From RGIG5612 sp963591145 (lineage in GTDB: Bacteria; Bacillota; Clostridia; Lachnospirales; Lachnospiraceae), in contig CAVARE010000083.1 in assembly GCA_963591145.1 (NCBI GenBank), forward strand, positions 1 to 10,811: DNA of 10,811 bases. Reading direction: 5' to 3'. Positions 1-5,738 of the stretch are shown piece by piece. The notes below the pieces were generated by a model. The model saw nothing but the letters and a program-made list of their open reading frames with translations, was not told where the DNA came from and searched no databases. How positions within the stretch are numbered: position 1 is the stretch's first letter; each line of letters opens with the position of its first letter. Both the position numbers and the translations under genes were made by a program.

Positions 1-85
1 CGAGAAAACAATCAGCGTAGGCGTTTTCGAACAGTTGCTGCACGCCGAGGTTCACGGCACGAAGCAATCTGCATGTTATTCATGA
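1..85 (+). CDS. possible C-terminal end of an unidentified gene (partial)
   Basis: One plus-strand frame is open from the left edge to a TGA at 83-85, giving 28 codons. The peptide contains VGVFEQLLHAEVHGTK, and its codons look like those of a normal gene, with many G/C third positions. The other plus-strand frames and the minus strand look less like coding sequence over this stretch. If real, the gene ends 3 bp from the end of the convergent MMPL gene. The family is not recognised, and the fragment is too short for any functional call. No clear terminator hairpin separates the two convergent genes. Confidence 0.35.
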   Translation, partial: EKTISVGVFEQLLHAEVHGTKQSACYS

Positions 86-88
86 AAA

Positions 89-2161
89 TTACTTCAGCTT
101 CGTCATGCCCAGCGTCGTCTTGCATACTACCTTATCAAGGAGCATAAGCGCTGATGGAAGGAAGATTATTACGCAGATCATACTGATGATTGCGCCACGA
201 GCCATCAACATACACATTGAACTGATCATGTCGATGTCTGAGTACATAGCAACACCGAATGTTGCTGCAAATAATCCTGCGCCAGATACGATGATCGATG
301 GAATAGATGTAGCGAGGGCAGTCTTGATAGAAGACTTCTTGTCGCCGCCCCTGATTCGCTCCGACTTATATCTCGTAGTCATCAGGATCGCATAGTCTAC
401 GGTTGCGCCCAACTGGATCGTACTGATACATATTGGTGCGATGAATGGAAGGCTCTGTCCGAAGTAGTGTGGCAGACCCAGGTTAATGAATATAGCCAGC
501 TCAATGATCGCAATAAGGATAACAGGAAGCGTGATGCTCTTCTCAACGAGAAGTATGATTATGAATATTGCAATGATTGAGATAAGGTTTACAACCTGGA
601 AGTCTGTATCAGTGATTTCGATCATGTCCTTAGTACATGGAGCTTCACCGATCAGCAGGCCGCTTTCGTCATAATTCTTAAGAATTGTATTCAACTCATC
701 AATCTGGTTGTTAACCTCATCAGATGCTACCGAATATTCAGAGCCGATCATCATGAGCTCCCATTTGTCACCCTTCAGCAGAGAGGTTATGGACTCAGGC
801 AGTATATCCTCAGAGATTCTTGAACCTACCACAGACTCAAGGCTTAAGACATATTCAACGCCATCCACGTCTTCCATCTCATCAATCATGGCTCTTACAT
901 CGTCTGTATCCAGATCGGCATTTACCAGGAGCATATGAGTTGATCCAACATTATATTCATCAGAGAGCTTCTGATTAGCAATCTGGAAATCCAGGTTATC
1001 AGGAAGGCTCTCAGATATCTGATAGTAAACCTCACTATTTGTCTTAGAATAGCCATAGTAAGCAGGTGCAACTAAGAGACAGAAGATGATCAGGAAGACA
1101 GGGAATATCTTAATGATCTTATCGGCGAGCTTGTCTGTGCCGCTGATAAGCGGCTTATGCATAGTCTTCTGCAGCGGCTTGTCAAATATAAGTATGAGAG
1201 CCGGCAGGACTGTTACAGAACCGATAACTCCGAACAATACACCCTTGGCCATTACGATACCTAAGTCAAATCCCAGAGTAAATGACATGAAGCACAGTGC
1301 TATGAAACCGGCGATTGTTGTAACTGAGCTTCCGATGACACTGGTAAGAGTTTCCTTAATGGCAACTGCCATGGCATCATCGCGTCCCAGGTTATTTTTA
1401 AATTTCTGCTCATTATATGTATTCCACAGGAAGATAGAGTAGTCCATGGTTACGGCGAGCTGTAATATTGCGGACAGCGCCTTGGTTATGTATGAAATCT
1501 CCCCGAGGAAGAAGTTGGTTCCGAGGTTAAGCAGTATCATGAATCCTATAGAGACAAGGAACAGGATTGGTGCTAACCAGCTGTCCAGGAATACCAGCAT
1601 AGCGATAACTGCCAGAACAACGGCGATAGCTACATAGATAGGTTCTTCCTGCTCACACAGTTCCTTAAGGTCTGCGACCATGGCTGACATACCTGATACG
1701 AAGCACTGCTTACCGCACAGGCTTCTGATATCGTTGATTGCCTGCATCGTCGTCTCAGCAGATGTTGATGAATCGAAGAATACAGCCATCATGGTTGAGT
1801 TTTCTTTATTAAATGCGTCATACAGGTCATCCGGCAGCATCTCCATTGGGATCGAAAGATCTGCGATCGAGTTATACCAGATAACAGATTCAACGTGATC
1901 GACCTCTTCAATCTGAGACTTCAGTGATGCGACGTCATCATTTGACATATCCTCAACTATAATCAGAGAGAAGGCACCCTTGCCGAACTCGTTGAGCAGC
2001 TCGTCCTGACCTATAACCGTGTCGATGTTGTCAGGCAGGTAATTGAGCATATCATAATTGATCTTGGTGGAAATCATGCCAAATACCGCAGGAATCATAA
2101 GCAGGAGCGTTATGACCAGAATGGGAATACGCCATTTGACAATCTTTTTTGAAAATTTCAT
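89..2161 (-). CDS. MMPL/RND superfamily membrane transporter
   Basis: This is a 690-residue integral membrane protein with the two-half layout of the RND/MMPL family: one helix at about 12-30, an extracytoplasmic domain at about 31-170, five helices at about 172-327, a helix at about 353-370, a second extracytoplasmic domain at about 371-520, and five helices at about 523-677. Both halves carry the Asp-Tyr pair of the fourth helix (D240-Y241 and D589-Y590). In MmpL3-type proteins this pair forms the proton relay, so the pump is probably proton driven. The family exports lipids, drugs or hydrophobic compounds; the substrate here cannot be told. The gene starts 9 bp after the HdeD-like gene. 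An AAAGGGG sequence inside the end of that gene lies 13 nt before the ATG, with a weaker GAAG closer in, so translation is probably coupled. Confidence 0.88.
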   Translation of the reverse strand: MKFSKKIVKWRIPILVITLLLMIPAVFGMISTKINYDMLNYLPDNIDTVIGQDELLNEFGKGAFSLIIVEDMSNDDVASLKSQIEEVDHVESVIWYNSIADLSIPMEMLPDDLYDAFNKENSTMMAVFFDSSTSAETTMQAINDIRSLCGKQCFVSGMSAMVADLKELCEQEEPIYVAIAVVLAVIAMLVFLDSWLAPILFLVSIGFMILLNLGTNFFLGEISYITKALSAILQLAVTMDYSIFLWNTYNEQKFKNNLGRDDAMAVAIKETLTSVIGSSVTTIAGFIALCFMSFTLGFDLGIVMAKGVLFGVIGSVTVLPALILIFDKPLQKTMHKPLISGTDKLADKIIKIFPVFLIIFCLLVAPAYYGYSKTNSEVYYQISESLPDNLDFQIANQKLSDEYNVGSTHMLLVNADLDTDDVRAMIDEMEDVDGVEYVLSLESVVGSRISEDILPESITSLLKGDKWELMMIGSEYSVASDEVNNQIDELNTILKNYDESGLLIGEAPCTKDMIEITDTDFQVVNLISIIAIFIIILLVEKSITLPVILIAIIELAIFINLGLPHYFGQSLPFIAPICISTIQLGATVDYAILMTTRYKSERIRGGDKKSSIKTALATSIPSIIVSGAGLFAATFGVAMYSDIDMISSMCMLMARGAIISMICVIIFLPSALMLLDKVVCKTTLGMTKLK

Positions 2162-2170
2162 AAAACTTCA

Positions 2171-2767
2171 TTAACCCCTTTCATTAAATTCTCCGTCTAT
2201 AACGTCGGAGTATTGATTTTTTATTATTTTAACTGTGCTTATGACAACACAGAGATTGAGAAGGCCTTCAGCCAGAAGTGAGATTCCTAAGAAAACAGTC
2301 AGGATCACAGCACTTTCTGACGGGCAGATGACGATGAGAATACCGACGATGCCGGCGATTATGGCCAGCACCAATATCATCCACCAATAGCTTATGCCGA
2401 ACTGGCGGGTATCAAGAGCAGTCTTAATCTTAAACAGTCCCTCGGCCAGAATTGTGATGCCGATGAGAGTTAAGAATACGTTGATAGCTGCAAATGGTCT
2501 GACCAGAATTATTATTCCGAGCACAAGCATTAATATTCCGAACTGCAGATCAAATTGAAATGCAAGTCTGTATAAATCCTTCGAAAAATATCCAGCGATC
2601 TTGCCGATGCCGAATATGATCAGCATGATTCCGAGTATAGGAGTAAGTATCTGTAATGAAATTGTTGGAAAGATTATAAGTAGTAAGCCAAAGGCGCACA
2701 GAAGCGATGACAGTATGATATATCCTGTTTTGGCTGCCTTAATAGGTGTAGTAGAACGAATCTTCAT
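2171..2767 (-). CDS. DUF308/HdeD-like six-helix membrane protein
   Basis: This is a 198-residue, very hydrophobic protein with about six helices (roughly 14-34, 37-58, 73-90, 92-114, 126-148, 151-176). They form three related two-helix repeats, each ending in a variant of LGI-LL-EGL: LGIMLIIFGIGKI near 45-57, IGITILAEGLFKI near 102-114 and LGISLLAEGLLNL near 160-172. This internal repeat is the hallmark of the DUF308/HdeD family. E. coli HdeD is linked to acid resistance, but most Gram-positive members have no known function. The start is fixed by an AAGGAGG site (2774-2780) six bases before the ATG. The gene is the first of a two-gene operon with the MMPL transporter and lies downstream of a TetR gene, so a stress-response or membrane-maintenance role for the pair is an inference. 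Confidence 0.85.
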   Translation of the reverse strand: MKIRSTTPIKAAKTGYIILSSLLCAFGLLLIIFPTISLQILTPILGIMLIIFGIGKIAGYFSKDLYRLAFQFDLQFGILMLVLGIIILVRPFAAINVFLTLIGITILAEGLFKIKTALDTRQFGISYWWMILVLAIIAGIVGILIVICPSESAVILTVFLGISLLAEGLLNLCVVISTVKIIKNQYSDVIDGEFNERG

Positions 2768-2835
2768 GATGAACCTCCTTATTTTGATCGTATATATAAA
2801 CTCGCTTGCCGCGTAGTATTTTTATTTACGGAAAG

Positions 2836-2864
2836 ATATTAGAAAAAAAGTGCCTAGTCCTCAA
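2836..2864 (-). promoter_or_regulatory. candidate promoter for the HdeD-MMPL operon
   Basis: On the minus strand, TTGAGG (2859-2864), a 17-bp spacer and TAATAT (2836-2841) match the sigma-70 hexamers at four of six positions each. This would place the start about 65 bp before the gene. A rival is TTGCCT-18-TCTAAT (2985-2990 and 2961-2966), which lies inside the dyad array. Neither is strong. If the first is used, the array lies upstream of the promoter; if the second, the dyads overlap it directly. Confidence 0.25.
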
Positions 2865-2874
2865 TGGACGAAAA

Positions 2875-2907
2875 AATGACTATGCCTGAAAACCAGACAC
2901 AGTCATT
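2875..2907. promoter_or_regulatory. 33-bp nested dyad around the first operator-like site
   Basis: The first 17-bp site (2883-2899) is flanked by a further perfect seven-base inverted repeat, AATGACT (2875-2881) and AGTCATT (2901-2907), with the same centre at 2891. Only this member of the array has such outer arms. As DNA it could be a wider or higher-affinity operator. As RNA it could fold into a hairpin in a leader transcript. It is not followed on either strand by the run of T expected of an intrinsic terminator directly after the stem. Confidence 0.45.
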
Positions 2908-2981
2908 AAAATTGTCCAAAAATTAGACACGTATATTCAATTTGATGAAAATTCGGACAAATTAGATACATTTGCCCAGAA

Positions 2982-3009
2982 TTTAGGCAAATGCCAGCAA
3001 ATGCCTAAA
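2982..3009. repeat. inverted repeat just after the TetR gene
   Basis: TTTAGGCA (2982-2989) and TGCCTAAA (3002-3009) form a perfect eight-base inverted repeat with a 12-base loop, starting eight bases beyond the TetR stop codon. The arms are shared with two operator-like half-sites, so the repeat may simply reflect those sites facing each other. The stem is AT rich and lacks a T tract, so it is a poor intrinsic terminator. Read-through from the regulator gene into the HdeD-MMPL genes remains possible. Confidence 0.4.
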
Positions 3010-3016
3010 ATTATTG

Positions 3017-3598
3017 TCACGACTTCTTCTTATCAGAAATATTGCTGATCATATATTCCAGCACGCCCTTCTGCAGCTCGCAGGTGCGCTTGGTATCGGC
3101 GATGATGTCCCCGGGCATCTTATTTTCCAGCCAATAGGTGACAGTGCCGAACAGCTGGCATACATAATATTTGTGAATGACCGCGGCATCCTGGTCGTTT
3201 AGAGGCTTATCCGTGGTGATGGATTTCGCGAGAACATTCTTAGCAAAGGAATCCACAGTATAATTGCAGACATTCCACAGATGCTGCTCGAACAGATCGC
3301 GGCTGGCAGAGTTGAAGATATTAAGTGCCGCGCGGCGATTCTTAAGTGCAAATGTCAGTGCTGCCTCAAATGCGGTTTCCAGCGAATCAACAGAAGGGAA
3401 GTTCTTCATGATCTGATCTGTCTCGTCCTTGACGATGGTCTCCAGAAGATTCGGAATATCCTGAAAATGGTAATAAAAGGAGTTTCGGTTAATGCCGCAC
3501 TTTACCACTATGTCCTTAACCGTAATCTGATTCAGCGGTTTTTCATTCAGCAGATCTATAAAAGTATTTTTTATTGCCTGTTCAGTGAAATTAGCCAT
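3017..3598 (-). CDS. TetR/AcrR family transcriptional regulator (DhaS-like)
   Basis: This is a 193-residue protein with an N-terminal TetR helix-turn-helix at about residues 8-52. The diagnostic stretch is ITVKDIVVKCGINRNSFYYH (25-44), followed by the FQDIPNLL segment. The rest (about 60-190) is a helical ligand-binding and dimerisation domain of the sort seen in DhaS-like regulators (TetR_C_8 type). The frame is open upstream to 3721, but those extra 41 residues do not resemble the family. The ATG at 3596-3598 matches the usual N-terminus and has AAGGA (3609-3613) ten bases before it. The gene lies upstream of, and on the same strand as, the HdeD-like and MMPL genes, with the dyad array in between. 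It most likely represses that operon and perhaps its own promoter. The inducer is unknown. Confidence 0.85.
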   Translation of the reverse strand: MANFTEQAIKNTFIDLLNEKPLNQITVKDIVVKCGINRNSFYYHFQDIPNLLETIVKDETDQIMKNFPSVDSLETAFEAALTFALKNRRAALNIFNSASRDLFEQHLWNVCNYTVDSFAKNVLAKSITTDKPLNDQDAAVIHKYYVCQLFGTVTYWLENKMPGDIIADTKRTCELQKGVLEYMISNISDKKKS

Positions 3599-3708
3599 AT
3601 TTCCATTGTCCTTAAGAAAAAATGTCGAGATCGGATTGCGAGAGTGCATGGCACAGAACAATCCATGTAACCATAATTTTGGGCTTTTGATAAAAATATC
3701 CACAGCTG

Positions 3709-3737
3709 ATGATATAGCCAAAAAATGTGGTTGTCAA
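3709..3737 (-). promoter_or_regulatory. sigma-70-type promoter for the TetR gene
   Basis: On the minus strand, TTGACA (3732-3737) is a perfect -35 hexamer. After a 17-bp spacer, TATCAT (3709-3714) matches the -10 consensus at five of six positions. Transcription would start near 3702, leaving a leader of about 100 bases before the TetR ATG. A GTTG-T-CAAC palindrome (3730-3738) overlaps the -35 box. None of the 17-bp dyads found downstream of the gene is obvious here, so autoregulation through that motif is not evident. Confidence 0.65.
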
Positions 3738-3750
3738 CAGGTTTAAAATG

Positions 3751-3770
3751 ATAATCAGCCTGATGATTAT
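3751..3770. repeat. perfect 7-bp inverted repeat in the divergent region
   Basis: ATAATCA (3751-3757) and TGATTAT (3764-3770) are perfect inverted arms around a six-base centre, 14 bp upstream of the TetR -35 box and about 40 bp before the small open frame at 3809. A second short dyad, TGACC-GT-GGTCA, lies at 3810-3821. Between the TetR start and the phosphatase start (3599-3996) nothing else stands out except the TetR promoter and the small open frame. The arms could be an operator, but there is no sequence link to a known regulator. Confidence 0.35.
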
Positions 3771-3797
3771 GGCCATTTGACTGGAATAATCCGCAGT

Positions 3798-3805
3798 GAG
3801 GTGAT
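3798..3805 (+). promoter_or_regulatory. strong ribosome binding site before a small open frame
   Basis: GAGGTGAT (3798-3805) matches the extended anti-Shine-Dalgarno complement AAGGAGGTGATC over eight bases. Its GAGG core ends seven bases before the ATG at 3809. Such a match is unusual in non-coding DNA and is the main argument that the small frame is translated. Confidence 0.45.
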
Positions 3806-3808
3806 ACT

Positions 3809-3973
3809 ATGACCGTGGTCACAAGGAATCCTGCAATTATGAAAGCTGCTGGTTTGAACAGGCTCATTAATTGCAGCGGCGCATGGCCAGAAGTCTTAAC
3901 GAAAATGATCTATATAGAGCCATATGTAAGGCAGTTTAATGATTTGTCGATTTACTTACCAGGCTCTGGATAG
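3809..3973 (+). CDS. possible 54-residue small protein or leader ORF
   Basis: A short frame starts at an ATG directly behind a near-perfect ribosome binding site and ends at TAG (3971-3973), 23 bp before the phosphatase ATG. The product begins MTVVTRNPAIMKAAGLNRL, has a slightly basic N-terminal half, an aromatic stretch near residues 34-50 (MIYIEPYV and DLSIYLP) and ends GSG. It has no clear signal peptide, membrane helix or known motif, and I do not recognise a family. It could be a genuine small gene co-transcribed with the phosphatase, a leader peptide, or a decayed remnant. The ribosome binding site and placement argue for translation. The lack of any recognisable domain and the short length argue for caution. 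Confidence 0.35.
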   Translation: MTVVTRNPAIMKAAGLNRLINCSGAWPEVLTKMIYIEPYVRQFNDLSIYLPGSG

Positions 3974-3996
3974 ACAGCATGCAAGAGGAGATACAT

Positions 3997-4761
3997 ATGG
4001 TTGAGAATAGTATGATATCAACAATAGTTAACATAGTAAAAAGCTGCACGCCTATAATGCTTGAGGCTAAGGATATAAGCGATAATGTCGAGGCAAAAGA
4101 AGGCCATGGCAACTTCGTCACAGCATTTGACAAGAGGATGCAGGCGGCATTGGAAGAAAAACTGGCAGCAGCATTTCCAGATGCCCAGTTCCTGGGGGAA
4201 GAGGATGAGTCGAGGACGGAGGCAGATCTCTATCATGGAATGGTATTCGTCATCGATCCTATCGATGGCACATCGAACTTCATGAATGGCCTTAATTACA
4301 GCTGCGTGTCTGTCGGTGTCGTAATAGATGGCAAGAGATATGCCGGTGTTGTCTATAACCCTTACAATGATGAGTGCTTCACAGCAGAAAGGGGACAGGG
4401 CGCATATCTGAATGACAAGCAGATCCACGTGTCTAATACGGACCTGGCTCACAGCCTGGTGCTCTTCGGAACGGCTCCATATTATGAGGAGCTGTGGGAC
4501 AGAACATTTGAACTGGCTAGAGATTATTGCAGCCGTGGCATGGACTTAAGACGCAGCGGCTCCGCAGCACTGGATCTGTGCAATATTGCATGCGGCAGGG
4601 CAGGATTGTTCTTCGAGCTGAGACTGCAGCCGTGGGACTTCACCGCAGGAATAGTCTTAATAGAAGAAGCCGGCGGCTTAGTAGTAGATGAGAATGGCCA
4701 TGAGCTGCCGCTATTCGAGGCCAGCTCGATATGGGCATGCAATAGTAAGATTGGGGAATAA
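3997..4761 (+). CDS. inositol monophosphatase family protein
   Basis: This is a 254-residue member of the Mg-dependent, Li-sensitive phosphatase family, which removes phosphate from inositol phosphates and related small substrates in the cytoplasm. The metal-binding motifs are intact: GEED at 67-70, VIDPIDGTSNF at 85-95 (D87, D90, G91, T92), and WDFTAGIVLIEEAGG at 213-227 (D214). The length is normal for the family. An in-frame ATG occurs at 3979, but AAGAGGAG (3983-3990) sits six bases before the ATG at 3997, which is therefore the better start. The exact substrate cannot be assigned: SuhB-type inositol phosphatase, CysQ-like nucleotidase and fructose-bisphosphatase activities all occur in this fold. 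The gene is more G+C rich than the cas genes on its right and looks like part of the host background rather than the CRISPR module. Confidence 0.9.
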   Translation: MVENSMISTIVNIVKSCTPIMLEAKDISDNVEAKEGHGNFVTAFDKRMQAALEEKLAAAFPDAQFLGEEDESRTEADLYHGMVFVIDPIDGTSNFMNGLNYSCVSVGVVIDGKRYAGVVYNPYNDECFTAERGQGAYLNDKQIHVSNTDLAHSLVLFGTAPYYEELWDRTFELARDYCSRGMDLRRSGSAALDLCNIACGRAGLFFELRLQPWDFTAGIVLIEEAGGLVVDENGHELPLFEASSIWACNSKIGE

Positions 4762-4945
4762 ATTTATAGTTATATTTCTTATAGAAAAATTCTCGCAAAC
4801 TGCATGAAAGGTCGGAAATGAGACGTTTCCACAGCAAATTCGATAAATAAAAGTTATCAAAAGACAAGAACATATAGAAAATGTACCAATATTTTCAGCC
4901 CAAGTTGTGTAAATGGAGAATATATTATTTCTTTTTGATATAAGT

Positions 4946-4951
4946 TATAAT
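4946..4951 (+). promoter_or_regulatory. candidate -10 box for the cas operon
   Basis: A perfect TATAAT lies 31 bp before the cas6 start, in a very AT-rich 221-bp gap (4762-4982) after the phosphatase gene. The position 17 bp upstream reads TATTAT, which is not a good -35 box, and no TGn extension precedes the -10. The AT-rich stretch could act as an UP-like element. The rest of this gap shows no convincing terminator; GGAAA/TTTCC around 4815-4831 is a weak five-base stem without a T tract. No CRISPR repeats are present here. Confidence 0.4.
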
Positions 4952-4965
4952 TGCTTCATGAAATT

Positions 4966-4974
4966 GAGGGGAGG
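4966..4974 (+). promoter_or_regulatory. ribosome binding site that sets the cas6 GTG start
   Basis: GAGGGGAGG ends eight bases before the GTG at 4983. This makes the GTG a credible start, with no need for a downstream ATG. The next in-frame ATG (residue 7) has no comparable site at normal spacing and would trim the first strand of the Cas6 fold. Confidence 0.6.
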
Positions 4975-4982
4975 CTGGAGCT

Positions 4983-5738
4983 GTGCTTGCAAAGCTGAAA
5001 ATGAGGTTAGATAAGAAAGAGGAGCTGTCGTGGCAGATGGCTTCTCTGTTTCATGGTATGTTGATGGAGCTGCTGCCAGAGGACTATGCAGCTGAGCTGC
5101 ATGAATCTAAGCGTCACCCATATACTCAACATATTGAAAAATATGGTGAGGATTGGTACTGGATTGTGACAGCCTTGAATGAAGATACAGCAAATAAAAT
5201 GTTAAAGGGCGTATTGATGAATCTTTCTGAGTTTGTGATAAAAAAACATCAACTATCAGTACGTATACTTGAAAAAACTTATCAGGAAATGTCAAATCAG
5301 GAGCTCGCACGAGCTTTTTATCAAGAACAAGCAAATCGCTATATAACAATACAATTCGTTACGCCTACCGCGTTCAAACAAAATGGCAGATACATGAATT
5401 ATCCTGACATTCGGTCGATATATTCTAATTTAATGAACAAATATGATGCTTCGAACGCAGAGGAAAGCATGAAGGATGAGGACACTCTGGAGCAGCTTAC
5501 AGAAAAGACAGTATTAAGTCGCTATGAATTACGCAGTACAGTTTTCTGTATTGAAGGAATAAAAATACCGGCATTCATTGGAAAAATGACATTGCGAATA
5601 GACGGAACCCAGACGATGACTAACTTTGCAAATATGCTTTTTAATTTTGGACAGTATTCAGGAATCGGAATAAAAACTGCGTTAGGTATGGGTGCGATTC
5701 GGCTTTTAGAAGGAAGGTCTGATGAAAATGAAAGATAA
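4983..5738 (+). CDS. cas6: CRISPR-associated endoribonuclease Cas6 (type III)
   Basis: This is a 251-residue protein starting at GTG. Cas6 cuts the repeat part of the CRISPR transcript to release crRNAs for the Csm complex. The C-terminal glycine-rich loop is typical: FGQYSGIGIKTALGMG at 222-237, followed by a short AIRLLEG strand. The N-terminal half carries the usual opening strand (MLAKLKMRLDKKE) and an ELHESKRHPYTQ segment at 38-49. H40 and K43 there occupy a position like that of the catalytic His and Lys of Pyrococcus Cas6; this alignment is by eye. H24 is another candidate. Residues about 150-176 form a charged stretch, probably a surface loop. It is the first gene of the cas operon and overlaps cas10 by 17 bp, so the two are probably translated together. 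Confidence 0.9.
   Translation: MLAKLKMRLDKKEELSWQMASLFHGMLMELLPEDYAAELHESKRHPYTQHIEKYGEDWYWIVTALNEDTANKMLKGVLMNLSEFVIKKHQLSVRILEKTYQEMSNQELARAFYQEQANRYITIQFVTPTAFKQNGRYMNYPDIRSIYSNLMNKYDASNAEESMKDEDTLEQLTEKTVLSRYELRSTVFCIEGIKIPAFIGKMTLRIDGTQTMTNFANMLFNFGQYSGIGIKTALGMGAIRLLEGRSDENER

Larger units (their letters stand above)
2851..3018. repeat. 30-bp-phased array of TetR-operator-like dyads
   Basis: Four 17-bp imperfect dyads share the pattern of a six-base arm, five bases, and the inverted arm: TGCCTG/CAGACA (2883-2899), TGTCCA/TAGACA (2913-2929), TGATGA/CGGACA (2943-2959) and TGCCCA/TAGGCA (2973-2989). Their centres are 2891, 2921, 2951 and 2981, an exact 30-bp period. The third site is degenerate in its left arm. 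Extra left arms reading TGCCTA occur at 2851 and 3002, near the same spacing (32 and 29 bp), but with poor right arms. The 13-bp spacers are not conserved and are AT rich. The position between the TetR gene and the operon it probably controls suggests binding sites for several regulator dimers. The protein that binds is an inference. Confidence 0.6.

Noticed and set aside
2851..3018. CRISPR array or iteron cluster as an explanation for the 30-bp period.
   Set aside because: Repeats are only 17 bp, palindromic and divergent, with 13-bp spacers. There is no leader or cas gene next to it, and no replication gene is nearby.
3599..3721. 41-codon N-terminal extension of the TetR protein.
   Set aside because: The extra residues do not fit the family. 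The ATG at 3596-3598 with AAGGA upstream gives the normal N-terminus, and the -10 box lies inside the extended frame.
3571..3867. 98-codon minus-strand frame with a hydrophobic start, overlapping the TetR start.
   Set aside because: It has no ribosome binding site, runs into the TetR coding region in another frame, shows no recognisable domain and spans the TetR promoter.
4812..4832. Possible terminator hairpin (GGAAA/TTTCC) after the phosphatase gene.
   Set aside because: The stem is only five base pairs and is not followed by a T tract.
4640..4873. Minus-strand open frame across the end of the phosphatase gene.
   Set aside because: It is mostly an antisense shadow of the intact phosphatase coding sequence, with no ribosome binding site or family features.
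4762..4982. CRISPR leader or repeat upstream of cas6.
   Set aside because: No repeated unit of 20 bases or more is present; the gap is plain AT-rich DNA with one TATAAT.
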